Notes: a model not told the origin generated them from the letters alone. DNA of 21,157 nt from Betaproteobacteria bacterium (GCA_025353085.1 JANXRI010000141.1:1-21157), one strand, 5' to 3'; positions 1 to 7,903 are shown, numbered from the stretch's first letter. Translations and numbers: made by a program.

Positions 1-1383
1 CTCGTCACCTGCGTTGTAGGCAATCATGCGGGCCGGCTCTTCAAGCGCGCGCAACACAATCTTGATACCTGCATCTTGATCGCTGTTGTCGCCTTTGAGT
101 TTGGCCAGACCCGAACGCGCGCGAATCAACGCTACGCCGCCACCCGCCACGATGCCTTCTTCGACGGCGGCGCGGGTTGCATGCAGCGCGTCTTCAACGC
201 GTGCTTTCTTCTCTTTCATTTCGACTTCCGTGGCGGCGCCGACTTTGATCAACGCCACGCCGCCGGCCAGCTTGGCCACGCGTTCCTGGAGTTTTTCTTT
301 GTCGTAGTCGCTGGTCGCTTCTTCGATCTGCTTGCGAATGTTTTTGACGCGGCCTTCAATGGCTTTGGCATCGCCGGCGCCGTCAATGATCGTGGTTTCT
401 TCTTTGCCGATCTCGATGCGCTTGGCCTGGCCCAGTTCAGCCAGCGTCGCTTTTTCGAGCGAGAGGCCGACTTCTTCGGCAATCACGGTGCCGCCCGTCA
501 GAATCGCGATATCTTCGAGCATCGCTTTGCGGCGATCACCGAAGCCCGGGGCTTTGACGCCACAGGTTTTGAGAATGCCGCGGATGTTGTTGACGACCAG
601 GGTCGCGAGCGCTTCACCATCGATATCTTCAGCAATGATCAACAGCGGCTTGCCGGCCTTGGCGACTTGCTCGAGTACGGGCAGCAGGTCACGAATGTTG
701 GAGACTTTTTTGTCATACAGCAGGACATAGGGGTTTTCGAGCAGCGACATTTGCTTATCGGCGTTGTTGATGAAGTACGGCGACAGGTAGCCGCGGTCAA
801 ATTGCATACCTTCGACAACTTCGAGTTCGTTTTGCAGGCCCGAACCGTCTTCAACGGTGATTACGCCTTCTTTGCCGACTTTTTGCATCGCTTCGGCAAT
901 GATGTCGCCGATGTTGGAGTCGGCGTTGGCCGAAATGGCACCGACTTGCGCGATTTCCTTGCTGGTCGTGCAGGGCTTCGACAGTTTTTTTAATTCCTCG
1001 ACGACCGAGGCAACTGCTTTGTCGATGCCGCGCTTCAGATCCATCGGGTTCATGCCGGCGGCAACGAATTTCATGCCTTCCTGCACGATCGACTGCGCGA
1101 GCACTGTCGCGGTGGTGGTGCCGTCGCCGGCGATGTCGGAAGTTTTGCTGGCAACTTCCTTGACCATCTGCGCGCCCATGTTTTCGAACTTGTCCTTGAG
1201 TTCGATCTCTTTCGCAACGGACACACCGTCCTTGGTGATCGTCGGCGCGCCGAATGAGCGCTCAAGCACGACGTTACGGCCTTTCGGGCCGAGCGTTACT
1301 TTGACCGCGTCGGCCAGAATATTGACACCCGCGACAATCTTCGCGCGAGCTGAATCATGAAATTTGACGTCTTTTGAAGCCAT
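1..1383 (-). CDS. groL: Chaperonin GroEL, 60 kDa subunit (C-terminus cut by window edge)
   Basis: ATP-driven cytosolic folding chamber that works with the GroES lid encoded just upstream. Reading the minus strand from ATG at 1383 gives MASKDVKFHDSARAKIVAGV, then D52 and the nucleotide-binding GDGTTT at residues 86-91, the positions they hold in E. coli GroEL. The frame stays open to base 1, so about 461 of the usual ~545 residues are visible; the rest of the equatorial domain and any GGM tail lie outside. An AGGAGA ribosome site sits 8 bases before the ATG. The groES stop is 28 bases upstream, so the two genes form the standard groESL operon, controlled by the promoter and CIRCE operator in front of groES. 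Family and start are certain; only the C-terminus is unseen. Confidence 0.98.
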   Translation of the reverse strand, partial: MASKDVKFHDSARAKIVAGVNILADAVKVTLGPKGRNVVLERSFGAPTITKDGVSVAKEIELKDKFENMGAQMVKEVASKTSDIAGDGTTTATVLAQSIVQEGMKFVAAGMNPMDLKRGIDKAVASVVEELKKLSKPCTTSKEIAQVGAISANADSNIGDIIAEAMQKVGKEGVITVEDGSGLQNELEVVEGMQFDRGYLSPYFINNADKQMSLLENPYVLLYDKKVSNIRDLLPVLEQVAKAGKPLLIIAEDIDGEALATLVVNNIRGILKTCGVKAPGFGDRRKAMLEDIAILTGGTVIAEEVGLSLEKATLAELGQAKRIEIGKEETTIIDGAGDAKAIEGRVKNIRKQIEEATSDYDKEKLQERVAKLAGGVALIKVGAATEVEMKEKKARVEDALHATRAAVEEGIVAGGGVALIRARSGLAKLKGDNSDQDAGIKIVLRALEEPARMIAYNAGDE

Positions 1384-1411
1384 GTTGATTTCTCCTGATT
1401 TTCTTAGCGGG

Positions 1412-1699
1412 TTACTCGATGACGCCCATGATGTCTTCTTCGCGCATCACGAGCAGTTCTTCGCCTTCGACCTTGACGGTCTGGCCGGAATATTTGCCGA
1501 ACAGCACACGGTCGCCGACTTTAAGGTCAAGCGCGCGCACTTTGCCATCTTCGAGCACTTTGCCCTTGCCGATGGCTTTGACCTCGCCTTGATCGGGTTT
1601 CTCAGCGGCGGTGTCGGGGATAACGATACCGGACGCCGTCTTGCGCTCTTCTTCCAGCCGCTTAACGATCAGGCGGTCATGTAAAGGACGAATCTTCAT
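1412..1699 (-). CDS. groS: Co-chaperonin GroES, 10 kDa
   Basis: Heptameric lid of the GroEL chamber. The 95-residue product has the family's normal length and opens MKIRPLHDRLIVKRLEEE. The mobile loop that docks on GroEL is at about residues 17-33 (ERKTASGIVIPDTAAEKP), followed by the beta-barrel core with GDRVLFGKYSG and the closing EEDIMGVIE. A GAGGAG ribosome site lies about 9 bases before the ATG at 1699. First gene of the groES-groEL operon, 28 bases before groEL. The 5' leader carries a perfect CIRCE inverted repeat, so repression by HrcA is expected; hrcA itself is not in the window. Confidence 0.98.
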   Translation of the reverse strand: MKIRPLHDRLIVKRLEEERKTASGIVIPDTAAEKPDQGEVKAIGKGKVLEDGKVRALDLKVGDRVLFGKYSGQTVKVEGEELLVMREEDIMGVIE

Positions 1700-1747
1700 A
1701 GATGCTGCTCCTCTTTGCTAAAGCCGTGAATGAGTTGCGAAAATTTA

Positions 1748-1774
1748 TTAGCACTCGACTTGAGTGAGTGCTAA
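1748..1774 (-). promoter_or_regulatory. CIRCE operator (HrcA binding site) of groESL
   Basis: Perfect 9-9-9 inverted repeat TTAGCACTC-N9-GAGTGCTAA, matching the CIRCE consensus in both arms. It begins 49 bases upstream of the groES start and follows directly on the -10 box, so the transcription start falls inside it. In the family, HrcA bound here represses groESL and is inactivated by heat or by lack of free GroEL. The repeat would also form a hairpin in the 5' end of the mRNA. Confidence 0.96.
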
Positions 1775-1802
1775 TAATAAGGCCTCAAACAGGGGATTTC
1801 AA
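1774..1802 (-). promoter_or_regulatory. groESL promoter, sigma-70 type with sigma-32-like -35
   Basis: On the minus strand the -35 box TTGAAA (1797-1802) and the -10 box TATTAT (1774-1779) are separated by exactly 17 bases. The last base of the -10 box is the first base of CIRCE. The -35 region reads CCCTTGAAA, which also resembles the CTTGAAA element of heat-shock sigma-32 promoters, but the matching CCCCAT-type -10 is absent. The simplest reading is a vegetative promoter repressed by HrcA. Confidence 0.8.
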
Positions 1803-1908
1803 GGGGCGGCGGTGAACAACGCTGCATTAATGCCACGCCCGGCAGGCGCGTCGAAGGCAAATGCTGCGACGATTCAGGCAGTTAAGGTCGCTGGACCCGC
1901 AGACACTA

Positions 1909-2553
1909 TCAGTGCGACCGGGTCAATGGATTGATCGCTGGAACGCCAAACCGGTAGACGGTTTTGCGGCGGCCGTCGCAAGTCGGCGGTATCGGCCGTA
2001 GTGGACACGGCAGCTTCCGGCGCCCATCGCCGACCAGCGTCGCGTCGTCTGCATACTCGCGCCAGATGCCGCCGCATACGGGCCGGAACAACCACATGAG
2101 ATAGCCACGACGAGCGGCGACTTCGACCAGATCATTCGCATCGGGCGCATCAGCTACAACAGCGTTGCTGCCATTAACGCCGAACGGGAACGAACCGAAT
2201 GCCTGCAAACATTCGAGCGCCTCACTTGAGTCCGCGCCCGGCCGCATGCAGCCAGGACGCTCGGCGCGTTGCACGTCCCACGCCCCAAGCTCCCATGCCG
2301 CTTCCATGGCGGCGCGGTCGACCGCGACAAGATCTTTCCAACGTTCATTAAGTTGCAACGCCGAACTCGGTATGGGTGTGTATGAAATCACTTCGGCTGC
2401 TTTAACTTCAGCGAGCTTTCCTTTGATGAAGCCGTGCCAGTGCAAAGTTAATATGATTGGGGTGTCAGGACACGGCACGGCGGCGAGCGTAATGGCAAAC
2501 AGCGGGAGGCCGGTTGATGCGACCTGGTCTTCGATGCGATCGAGTAACTCCAT
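1909..2553 (-). CDS. Uncharacterised 214-residue protein
   Basis: I do not recognise this family. The ATG at 2553 has a strong GGAGGT ribosome site 9 bases upstream, the best evidence that the frame is translated. The protein starts MELLDRIEDQVASTGLPLFA, has no signal peptide and no clear membrane segment, and looks cytosolic. Visible elements are a hydrophobic stretch with LTLHWHGFIKGK near residues 36-47, an acidic and Trp-containing middle (residues about 70-95), cysteines at 102 and 114, and a basic, Pro- and Cys-containing C-terminus. It is downstream of and codirectional with groESL's flank but reads toward the groESL promoter, and is divergent from bioA with 258 bases between. It could be a lineage-specific protein; function unknown. 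Confidence 0.72.
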   Translation of the reverse strand: MELLDRIEDQVASTGLPLFAITLAAVPCPDTPIILTLHWHGFIKGKLAEVKAAEVISYTPIPSSALQLNERWKDLVAVDRAAMEAAWELGAWDVQRAERPGCMRPGADSSEALECLQAFGSFPFGVNGSNAVVADAPDANDLVEVAARRGYLMWLFRPVCGGIWREYADDATLVGDGRRKLPCPLRPIPPTCDGRRKTVYRFGVPAINPLTRSH

Positions 2554-2664
2554 GGCGAGCTGACCTCCACAGGAATGCTACACTCACGACCGAGCAAAAT
2601 TGATGCCATCACTTAAACACATTAACGTCTGCACGTGCTCACACGTTGACGACTGCAGGTGTGT

Positions 2665-2689
2665 ATTGAAGTGAGCAACATTGAAGTGA
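2665..2689. repeat. Tandem 10-base direct repeat in the bioA upstream region
   Basis: ATTGAAGTGA occurs at 2665-2674 and again at 2680-2689, a 15-base period. A related inverted copy, TCACTTAAAC, agreeing at 8 of 10 positions, lies at 2609-2618. The repeats sit in the 258-base divergent region between the 214-residue protein and bioA. They could be tandem sites for a regulator of either gene, but copy number and length are small enough for chance. Confidence 0.35.
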
Positions 2690-2811
2690 CCGGCTCCGTC
2701 GAATGAATGTGTGTCCTCCTCCTGTAAGCGTGAATCACGCACTCCTGAGTTGCATGAGTTACATGGATTGTAAATTCGATTTCCGATTGTTTCCCGCCAG
2801 GCTTTCGCGGC

Positions 2812-4140
2812 ATGGGCGTTAGCACTCGCAACAGTTCATTGCTGACACGCAGCGCCGCCGCAGTATGGCATCCGTGTACGCAGATGAAGCAGCACGAATC
2901 GATGCCGCTCGTGCCCATTGCGCGCGGCGATGGCGTGTGGCTCTACGATTTCGACGGACGGCGCTACCTCGACGCGATCAGTTCGTGGTGGGTCAATCTG
3001 TTCGGTCATGCGAATTCGCATATCAACGCTGCGCTCGTCGCGCAGCTCGCCGAACTCGAGCATGTGATGCTGGCTGGCTTCACTCATGCGCCGGTAGTAG
3101 AACTGTCAGAAAAGCTGAGCGCATTGGCCGGGGGCAAACTCGGCCATTGCTTTTATGCCAGCGATGGTGCGTCGGCGGTGGAAATCGCACTGAAAATGAG
3201 CTTTCACTTCTGGCGCAACCGCGGGTACGACAAGAAAACCGGGTTCGTCAGCCTCGACAACAGCTACCACGGTGAAACGCTCGGCGCGCTTGCCGTCACC
3301 GACGTCGCCTTGTTCAAAGATATTTACGCGCCCCTGCTACGTCATAGCGCGCAGGTCCCGAGCCCTGACTGGCGCCTTGCGCAGGATGGCGAATCCTATC
3401 GCGCGTGCGCAGAACGCAGCGCCCATGCACTTGAGCGTTATCTCGAGCAGCACCATCGAGAGACCGCTGCGCTGATCGTGGAGCCTCTCGTGCAGGGGGC
3501 GGCCGGCATGGCCATGCACGACGCCCATTACTTGCGTCTCGCGCGTGACGCGTGCGATCGCTACGACGTGCACTTGATCGCCGACGAAATAATGGTCGGC
3601 TGCGGCCGCAGCGGGACTTTTTTTGCGCACGAGCAGGCGGGCATCACGCCCGACTTTGTATGCCTTTCCAAGGGCATTACCGGCGGCTATCTGCCGCTGT
3701 CGGTTGTGATGACCAGCGACAACGTGTATGCGGCATTTTATGACGACAGCGTCGCGCGCGGCTTTCTACATTCGCATTCATACACCGGTAATCCACTCGC
3801 TTGCCGGGCGGCGCTCGCGACCCTCGAAATATTTGAGCGAGACAGCGTCCTTAAACGCAATCGCCATAAGGCCGCCTATCTGACCGCGAGGGCGCAATGC
3901 CTGGTTGCTCATCCGCGCGTCAAACATTTCCGCCACACCGGCATGATCTGGGCATTCGATATCGACACCGCCGATCCTGCCTTCGCGCGCGACTTCTATC
4001 AGGCGGCGCTTGCGCACGAACTTCTGTTGCGCCCGATCGGCAACACGGTGTATTTCATGCCGCCGTATGTGATCGCAGAAAATGAAATGGACATGTTGGT
4101 CGACCGCACCCTGGACATCATCGATGCGTTACCGACCTGA
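2812..4140 (+). CDS. bioA: Adenosylmethionine-8-amino-7-oxononanoate aminotransferase
   Basis: PLP enzyme of biotin synthesis that transfers an amino group from S-adenosylmethionine to KAPA, giving DAPA. The 442-residue product carries the family signatures in order: WHPCTQMKQHE (19-29), SSWWVNLFGHAN (57-68) for substrate binding, the cofactor-phosphate turn SDGASAVEIALKM (117-129), SYHGETLGA (151-159), the cofactor aspartate in ADEIMVGCGRSG (D258) and the Schiff-base lysine K287 in LSKGITGGYLPLS. The in-frame stop upstream leaves ATG 2812 as the first normal start; its ribosome site is weak. Its last 17 bases overlap dacB. No other biotin gene is in the window, and the neighbour is a cell-wall enzyme, so bioA is detached from the usual bio cluster here. 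Confidence 0.95.
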   Translation: MGVSTRNSSLLTRSAAAVWHPCTQMKQHESMPLVPIARGDGVWLYDFDGRRYLDAISSWWVNLFGHANSHINAALVAQLAELEHVMLAGFTHAPVVELSEKLSALAGGKLGHCFYASDGASAVEIALKMSFHFWRNRGYDKKTGFVSLDNSYHGETLGALAVTDVALFKDIYAPLLRHSAQVPSPDWRLAQDGESYRACAERSAHALERYLEQHHRETAALIVEPLVQGAAGMAMHDAHYLRLARDACDRYDVHLIADEIMVGCGRSGTFFAHEQAGITPDFVCLSKGITGGYLPLSVVMTSDNVYAAFYDDSVARGFLHSHSYTGNPLACRAALATLEIFERDSVLKRNRHKAAYLTARAQCLVAHPRVKHFRHTGMIWAFDIDTADPAFARDFYQAALAHELLLRPIGNTVYFMPPYVIAENEMDMLVDRTLDIIDALPT

Positions 4141-5560
4141 CGTACTGTTGCGCCTATTAATTGTATTGATCTCGTTTAGCGCGTGTACGTTCGCCGCCGA
4201 CCCGGGGTCGCGCTTGCCGCCTGCGGTAATAGAGGCGCTGACGCAAGCCGGCATACCGGAGAGCAGCGTGGGCATTTTCGTGCAGGACGTCCAGGCCGCG
4301 CGCCCGCTCGTTGAGGCCGGTGACGACCGCGCGCTCAACCCCGCTTCCACGATCAAGCTGCTCACGACGTTTGCTGCGCTCGATCAACTGGGGCCTGCTT
4401 ATCAGTGGTCCACCGAGATTTACGCCGACGGTCCGCTGCAGGGCGATGTGCTCAACGGGAATCTCATCCTCAAAGGCGCGGGCGATCCGCGCCTGACGCT
4501 GGAAAACTTCTGGTTGATGTTGCGCAATTTACGTTCGCGTGGCGTGCGCGAGATCCGCGGCGACCTCGTGCTCGACCGCAGTTATTTCGCGCTCGAAAAC
4601 GTCGACCCGGCGGAATTCGATAACGAACCGACGCGGCCATACAACACGCCGCCCGATGCGTTGCTGGTCAATTTCAAGGCGCTGCGCCTGCAGTTTCTGC
4701 CCGATGCCGAACGCAACGCACTCAGGATAGTCGCCGAGCCGGCGTTGCCGCAGGTGCAGATCCTGAACAACGTCGTGTTGGATAACGAGCGCTGCGACGA
4801 TTGGGTAAGCCGTCTCAAACTCAATGCGCTCGGTGATCGCGAAAGCGCGCGTCTTTTGTTCAGCGGCAATTACTCGATTCAGTGCAGGGACAAGGAACGC
4901 AATTACAGCGTGCTGGGCCATCCGCAATACGTGCATGCCCTGTTTACGCAATTGTGGCGAGAACTCGGTGGCACGTTCGCCGGCGGGCTGCGCGAAACAA
5001 ATGCGTCGGGCAACGCGCGTCTCCTGCTCACGCACCAGACGCAATCGCTCGCCGAGATTGCGCGCGATATTAACAAGTACAGCAACAACGTCATGGCGCG
5101 GCAGCTGTTTCTGTCTCTCGGTGCAATCACGCTCGGTGCGCCCGCCTCGAATGAGAAAAGCGCGCTTTCAATCAAGCAGTGGTTGGCCGCGCGCCGCCTT
5201 ACGATGCCTGAACTCGTCCTCGAAAACGGCTCGGGGTTGTCACGCATCGAGCGCATCAGCGCTAAAAATCTGGGTGCGCTCTTACTGACTGCCCAGCGCA
5301 GCGCCGTGATGCCGGAATTTATTGCGTCCCTGCCCTTGGTCGCGGTCGATGGCACGATGAAGAAACGCTTGGCCGGCGAGAAGGTCGCCGGCCAAGCGCA
5401 TATCAAGACCGGTTCGCTGACGGGTGTGCGGGCCATCGCGGGATACGTGCTGGACGCGAAAGGCCGCACGATGGTGGTCGTCTGCCTTATAAATCATGCC
5501 AAGACCCCAAGCGCCTCCATCGTGCAGGACGCTTTGTTGAATTGGGTCTATCGACGATAA
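4124..5560 (+). CDS. dacB: D-alanyl-D-alanine carboxypeptidase/endopeptidase, PBP4 family
   Basis: Periplasmic penicillin-binding protein that trims or cleaves peptidoglycan cross-links (peptidase family S13). From ATG 4124 the product is 478 residues, the size of E. coli DacB. A signal peptide occupies residues 1 to about 25 (VLLRLLIVLISFSACTFAA). All three active-site motifs are present: S75-T-I-K78 in NPASTIKLLTTF, S320-N-N322 in INKYSNNVMARQ, and K428-T-G430 in AHIKTGSLTGVRAIAGY. The long insert between the first two motifs is typical of S13. An upstream ATG at 4082 would add 14 residues before the signal peptide, so 4124 is preferred. It overlaps bioA by 17 bases, which suggests translational coupling although the functions are unrelated. 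Confidence 0.95.
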   Translation: MRYRPDVLLRLLIVLISFSACTFAADPGSRLPPAVIEALTQAGIPESSVGIFVQDVQAARPLVEAGDDRALNPASTIKLLTTFAALDQLGPAYQWSTEIYADGPLQGDVLNGNLILKGAGDPRLTLENFWLMLRNLRSRGVREIRGDLVLDRSYFALENVDPAEFDNEPTRPYNTPPDALLVNFKALRLQFLPDAERNALRIVAEPALPQVQILNNVVLDNERCDDWVSRLKLNALGDRESARLLFSGNYSIQCRDKERNYSVLGHPQYVHALFTQLWRELGGTFAGGLRETNASGNARLLLTHQTQSLAEIARDINKYSNNVMARQLFLSLGAITLGAPASNEKSALSIKQWLAARRLTMPELVLENGSGLSRIERISAKNLGALLLTAQRSAVMPEFIASLPLVAVDGTMKKRLAGEKVAGQAHIKTGSLTGVRAIAGYVLDAKGRTMVVVCLINHAKTPSASIVQDALLNWVYRR

Positions 5561-5755
5561 ATTATGTAGTGTAAATATAGAGTTAGAACACACTGTTGCT
5601 AAAATACAACAGGTTTAAGATTTTTTATCCATAAATAAAAGGGCTTATGTCGACAAGTTAATGCTTTTTCCTTAAGCTGATCTCAACGCTTTAACAAATA
5701 GGGCTTTTTGTAGCGACTTCCCGCGCAGCCCCAGAAGCCAAAAGGACAGACGACC
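5561..5755 (+). other. AT-rich leader upstream of the outer-membrane protein gene
   Basis: This 195-base stretch is much richer in A and T than the genes on either side. It holds a weak hairpin, CTGTTG (5593-5598) and CAACAG (5607-5612), with six Ts at 5621-5626; this may terminate bioA-dacB, but the stem is only 6 bp and the T-run is 8 bases away. I could not assign a convincing -35/-10 pair, though the region presumably contains the promoter and a long 5' leader for the next gene. Confidence 0.5.
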
Positions 5756-6388
5756 ATGCTTAAGAAATCACTTTTAACGATAGTTAGCATTACAGCCGCA
5801 TGCTCGGCGTTGCCCGTATTCGCGGCGGCATCCGACTTTTATGGCGTCTTCAGCGCGGGCCGCGCGCGGGTGGATGCTGACCCCGGCTCGATTAACACTT
5901 ACAACACATCAAACGGTTTCCTGACGTCCACGACATCGGGTAGCAGCGGTGCGACGGCCGCCAAGGCTCAACTCGGCTACAGCCTCGGCCAGACTTTCGC
6001 GCTTGAAGGCGGCTACAACTATCTCGGCAAAGTCAATTTCGTTTCGACCACCGATCTCGGCGTGATCGGCGGCAGCAAAAAAGCGTCTCTCGTTAATCTT
6101 GACCTGGTCGGAAAGCTGCCGCTCAACGAGAAATTTTCAGTGCTCGCGAGGATCGGCGGCTACCGCTGGCAAACCAAAAGCGAGATGCCGAATTCCGCCA
6201 CCTTGGGAACCCGCTCCATTACCGACAACGGCTTCGATTTCAAAGTCGGCGCCGGCATGCAATATGATTTCAATCCGAAGTTTGGCATGCGCGGCGAGTT
6301 TGAGCGTTTTAACGGCGTCGGCAAAGGCAACACGAGCGGCGATTCAAAAGTTAACCAGTTAACAGTTGGCGCAGTACTAAAGTTCTAA
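5756..6388 (+). CDS. Small outer-membrane beta-barrel protein, OmpA-barrel-like
   Basis: The 210-residue product has a classical signal peptide (MLKKSLLTIVSITAACSALPVFAA, cleavage near residue 24) and then alternating amphipathic strands rich in Gly, Tyr, Phe and Asn. Recognisable pieces are FYGVFSAGRARVD, AQLGYSLGQTFALEGGYNYLG, LVGKLPLNEKFSVLARIGGYRW, FKVGAGMQYDFNPKFGMRGEFERF and a closing strand TVGAVLKF ending in Phe, the signal read by the BAM complex. About eight strands are expected, like the OmpA transmembrane domain or OmpW-sized porins; no peptidoglycan-binding OmpA C-domain follows. AAAGGA about 10 bases before the ATG is the ribosome site. It is a single-gene unit with its own leader and terminator. 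The exact role (adhesion, envelope stability, small pore) cannot be read from sequence. Confidence 0.88.
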   Translation: MLKKSLLTIVSITAACSALPVFAAASDFYGVFSAGRARVDADPGSINTYNTSNGFLTSTTSGSSGATAAKAQLGYSLGQTFALEGGYNYLGKVNFVSTTDLGVIGGSKKASLVNLDLVGKLPLNEKFSVLARIGGYRWQTKSEMPNSATLGTRSITDNGFDFKVGAGMQYDFNPKFGMRGEFERFNGVGKGNTSGDSKVNQLTVGAVLKF

Positions 6389-6411
6389 CTAAAAAACTAC
6401 GCCAAAATCTC

Positions 6412-6441
6412 ATAGCCGGGTAGCTCCCGGCTATTTTTTTT
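6412..6441 (+). terminator. Rho-independent terminator of the outer-membrane protein gene
   Basis: Perfect 9-bp stem ATAGCCGGG (6412-6420) and CCCGGCTAT (6426-6434) with loop TAGCT, followed by eight Ts ending at 6441. It lies 24 bases after the stop codon. The distal arm and T-run are also the stop codon and last Lys-Lys codons of convergent ubiD. On the minus strand the stem is followed by GAGATTTTGG, so termination in that direction would be poor. Confidence 0.92.
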
Positions 6442-7903
6442 CCAGTCCCAGTTCACCCCACAGCGCATCGACTCTGCGCCGCGTCGCATCGTCCATCGCG
6501 ATCGGCTCGCCCCACTGGCGGCTGGTTTCGCCGGGCCACTTGTTCGTTGCATCGATTCCCATTTTGGACCCCAGCCCCGCAATGGGACTTGCGAAGTCCA
6601 GATAATCGATCGGCGTATTGTCGGCGATCAGCGTATCGCGCTGCGGATCCACCCGCGTCGTCAGCGCCCAGATAACCTCTTTCCAGTCGCGTACGTTCAC
6701 GTCGTCGTCGGTCACGATAATGAATTTGGTGTACATGAACTGCCGCAAAAACGACCAGATGCCAAACATCACGCGTTTGGCGTGGCCCGCGTACTGTTTT
6801 TTCATGCTGACGACCGCCAGCCGGTACGAACAACCTTCGGGCGGCAGATAAAAATCGACGACCTCGGGAAACTGTTTACGCAGCAATGGCACGAAGACTT
6901 CGTTCAACGCCATGCCCAGCACGGCCGGCTCGTCGGGCGGTTTTCCCGTATAGGTGCTGTGATACAGCGGTTCGCGGCGAGACGTTATGCGTTCGATCGT
7001 AAACACCGGAAAGCGCTCGCGCTCGTTGTAATAACCGGTGTGATCGCCGAATGGGCCTTCGAGCGCGGTTTCACCGGGATGGATATGTCCCTCAAGCACA
7101 ATTTCGGCGCGCGCCGGTACGTTCAAGTCATGCGTGAGGCATTTCACTATCTCCGTGCGGCCGCCGCGTAGCAAGCCGGCGAATTGATACTCGGAGAGAC
7201 TGTCGGGCACCGGCGTTACTGCGCCGAGCATGGTGGCGGGGTCGGCACCCAGCGCGACTGCAATTGGAAAAGGTTCGCGCGGATGCGCAAGGCAGTGATC
7301 GCGATAATCGAGCGCGCCGCCGCGTGTGCTTAACCACCGCATGATCAATTTATTTTTTGCGATGACTTGCTGGCGATAAATGCCGAGGTTTTGCCGCCGC
7401 TTTTGCGGTCCGCGCGTCACTACCAATCCCCACGTGATCAGCGGGGCCGCGTCGCCCGGCCAGCAAGTCTGGATCGGCAAACTGCCCAAGTCCACGTCCG
7501 CACCTTCGCTGACCTGCTCCTGACAGGGCGCGGTCGACACTACGCTCGGCACCATGCTGAGCAGCTGTTTCAACAGCGGCAGCTTGTCCCAAAGATCGCG
7601 CCAACCGCGCGGCAGCTCAGGCTCTTTCAAGGTCGCGAGCAATTGGCCGATTTCGCGCAGCGCGCCAACGTCGCTTTTGCCCATGCCCAGCGCGACGCGC
7701 AGCGGCGTGCCGAATAAATTGGCGAGCACCGGCGTATGAAAACCGGCCGGCCGTTCGAACAACAATGCGGGCCCGCCCGCGCGCAACACGCGATCGCAGA
7801 TTTCGGTCATCTCGAGGCGTGGTGAAACCTCGGCGGTTATGCGTTTCAGTTCGCCGCGTTGCTCGAGCTGCGCGATAAAGTCCCTGAGGTCGCGATACTT
7901 CAT
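6431..7903 (-). CDS. ubiD: 3-polyprenyl-4-hydroxybenzoate decarboxylase UbiD
   Basis: Removes the carboxyl group of 3-octaprenyl-4-hydroxybenzoate in ubiquinone synthesis, using prenylated FMN made by UbiX (not in this window). The 490-residue product matches E. coli UbiD (about 497). It opens MKYRDLRDFIAQLEQRGELKRI; the prFMN/metal-binding segment is QNLGIYRQQV (171-180), and EGPFGDHTGYY (282-292) contributes the conserved acidic residues, with HSTYTGKPPDEPAVLG further on. A 1-base TGATG overlap joins the stop of ubiA to this ATG, so translation is coupled. The gene ends inside the terminator of the convergent outer-membrane protein gene. Confidence 0.96.
   Translation of the reverse strand: MKYRDLRDFIAQLEQRGELKRITAEVSPRLEMTEICDRVLRAGGPALLFERPAGFHTPVLANLFGTPLRVALGMGKSDVGALREIGQLLATLKEPELPRGWRDLWDKLPLLKQLLSMVPSVVSTAPCQEQVSEGADVDLGSLPIQTCWPGDAAPLITWGLVVTRGPQKRRQNLGIYRQQVIAKNKLIMRWLSTRGGALDYRDHCLAHPREPFPIAVALGADPATMLGAVTPVPDSLSEYQFAGLLRGGRTEIVKCLTHDLNVPARAEIVLEGHIHPGETALEGPFGDHTGYYNERERFPVFTIERITSRREPLYHSTYTGKPPDEPAVLGMALNEVFVPLLRKQFPEVVDFYLPPEGCSYRLAVVSMKKQYAGHAKRVMFGIWSFLRQFMYTKFIIVTDDDVNVRDWKEVIWALTTRVDPQRDTLIADNTPIDYLDFASPIAGLGSKMGIDATNKWPGETSRQWGEPIAMDDATRRRVDALWGELGLEKK

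Noticed and set aside
76..993. Long plus-strand open frame (305 codons)
   Set aside because: It lies wholly antisense to groEL and has Phe/Asp/Ala-rich, family-less composition typical of the complement of a GC-rich gene.
2762..2800. Possible biotin-repressor operator upstream of bioA
   Set aside because: Only a TTGTAAA half-like element is present; there is no matching inverted arm at the BirA spacing.
4529..5044. Minus-strand open frame of 171 codons
   Set aside because: Antisense to dacB, which has all three PBP motifs.
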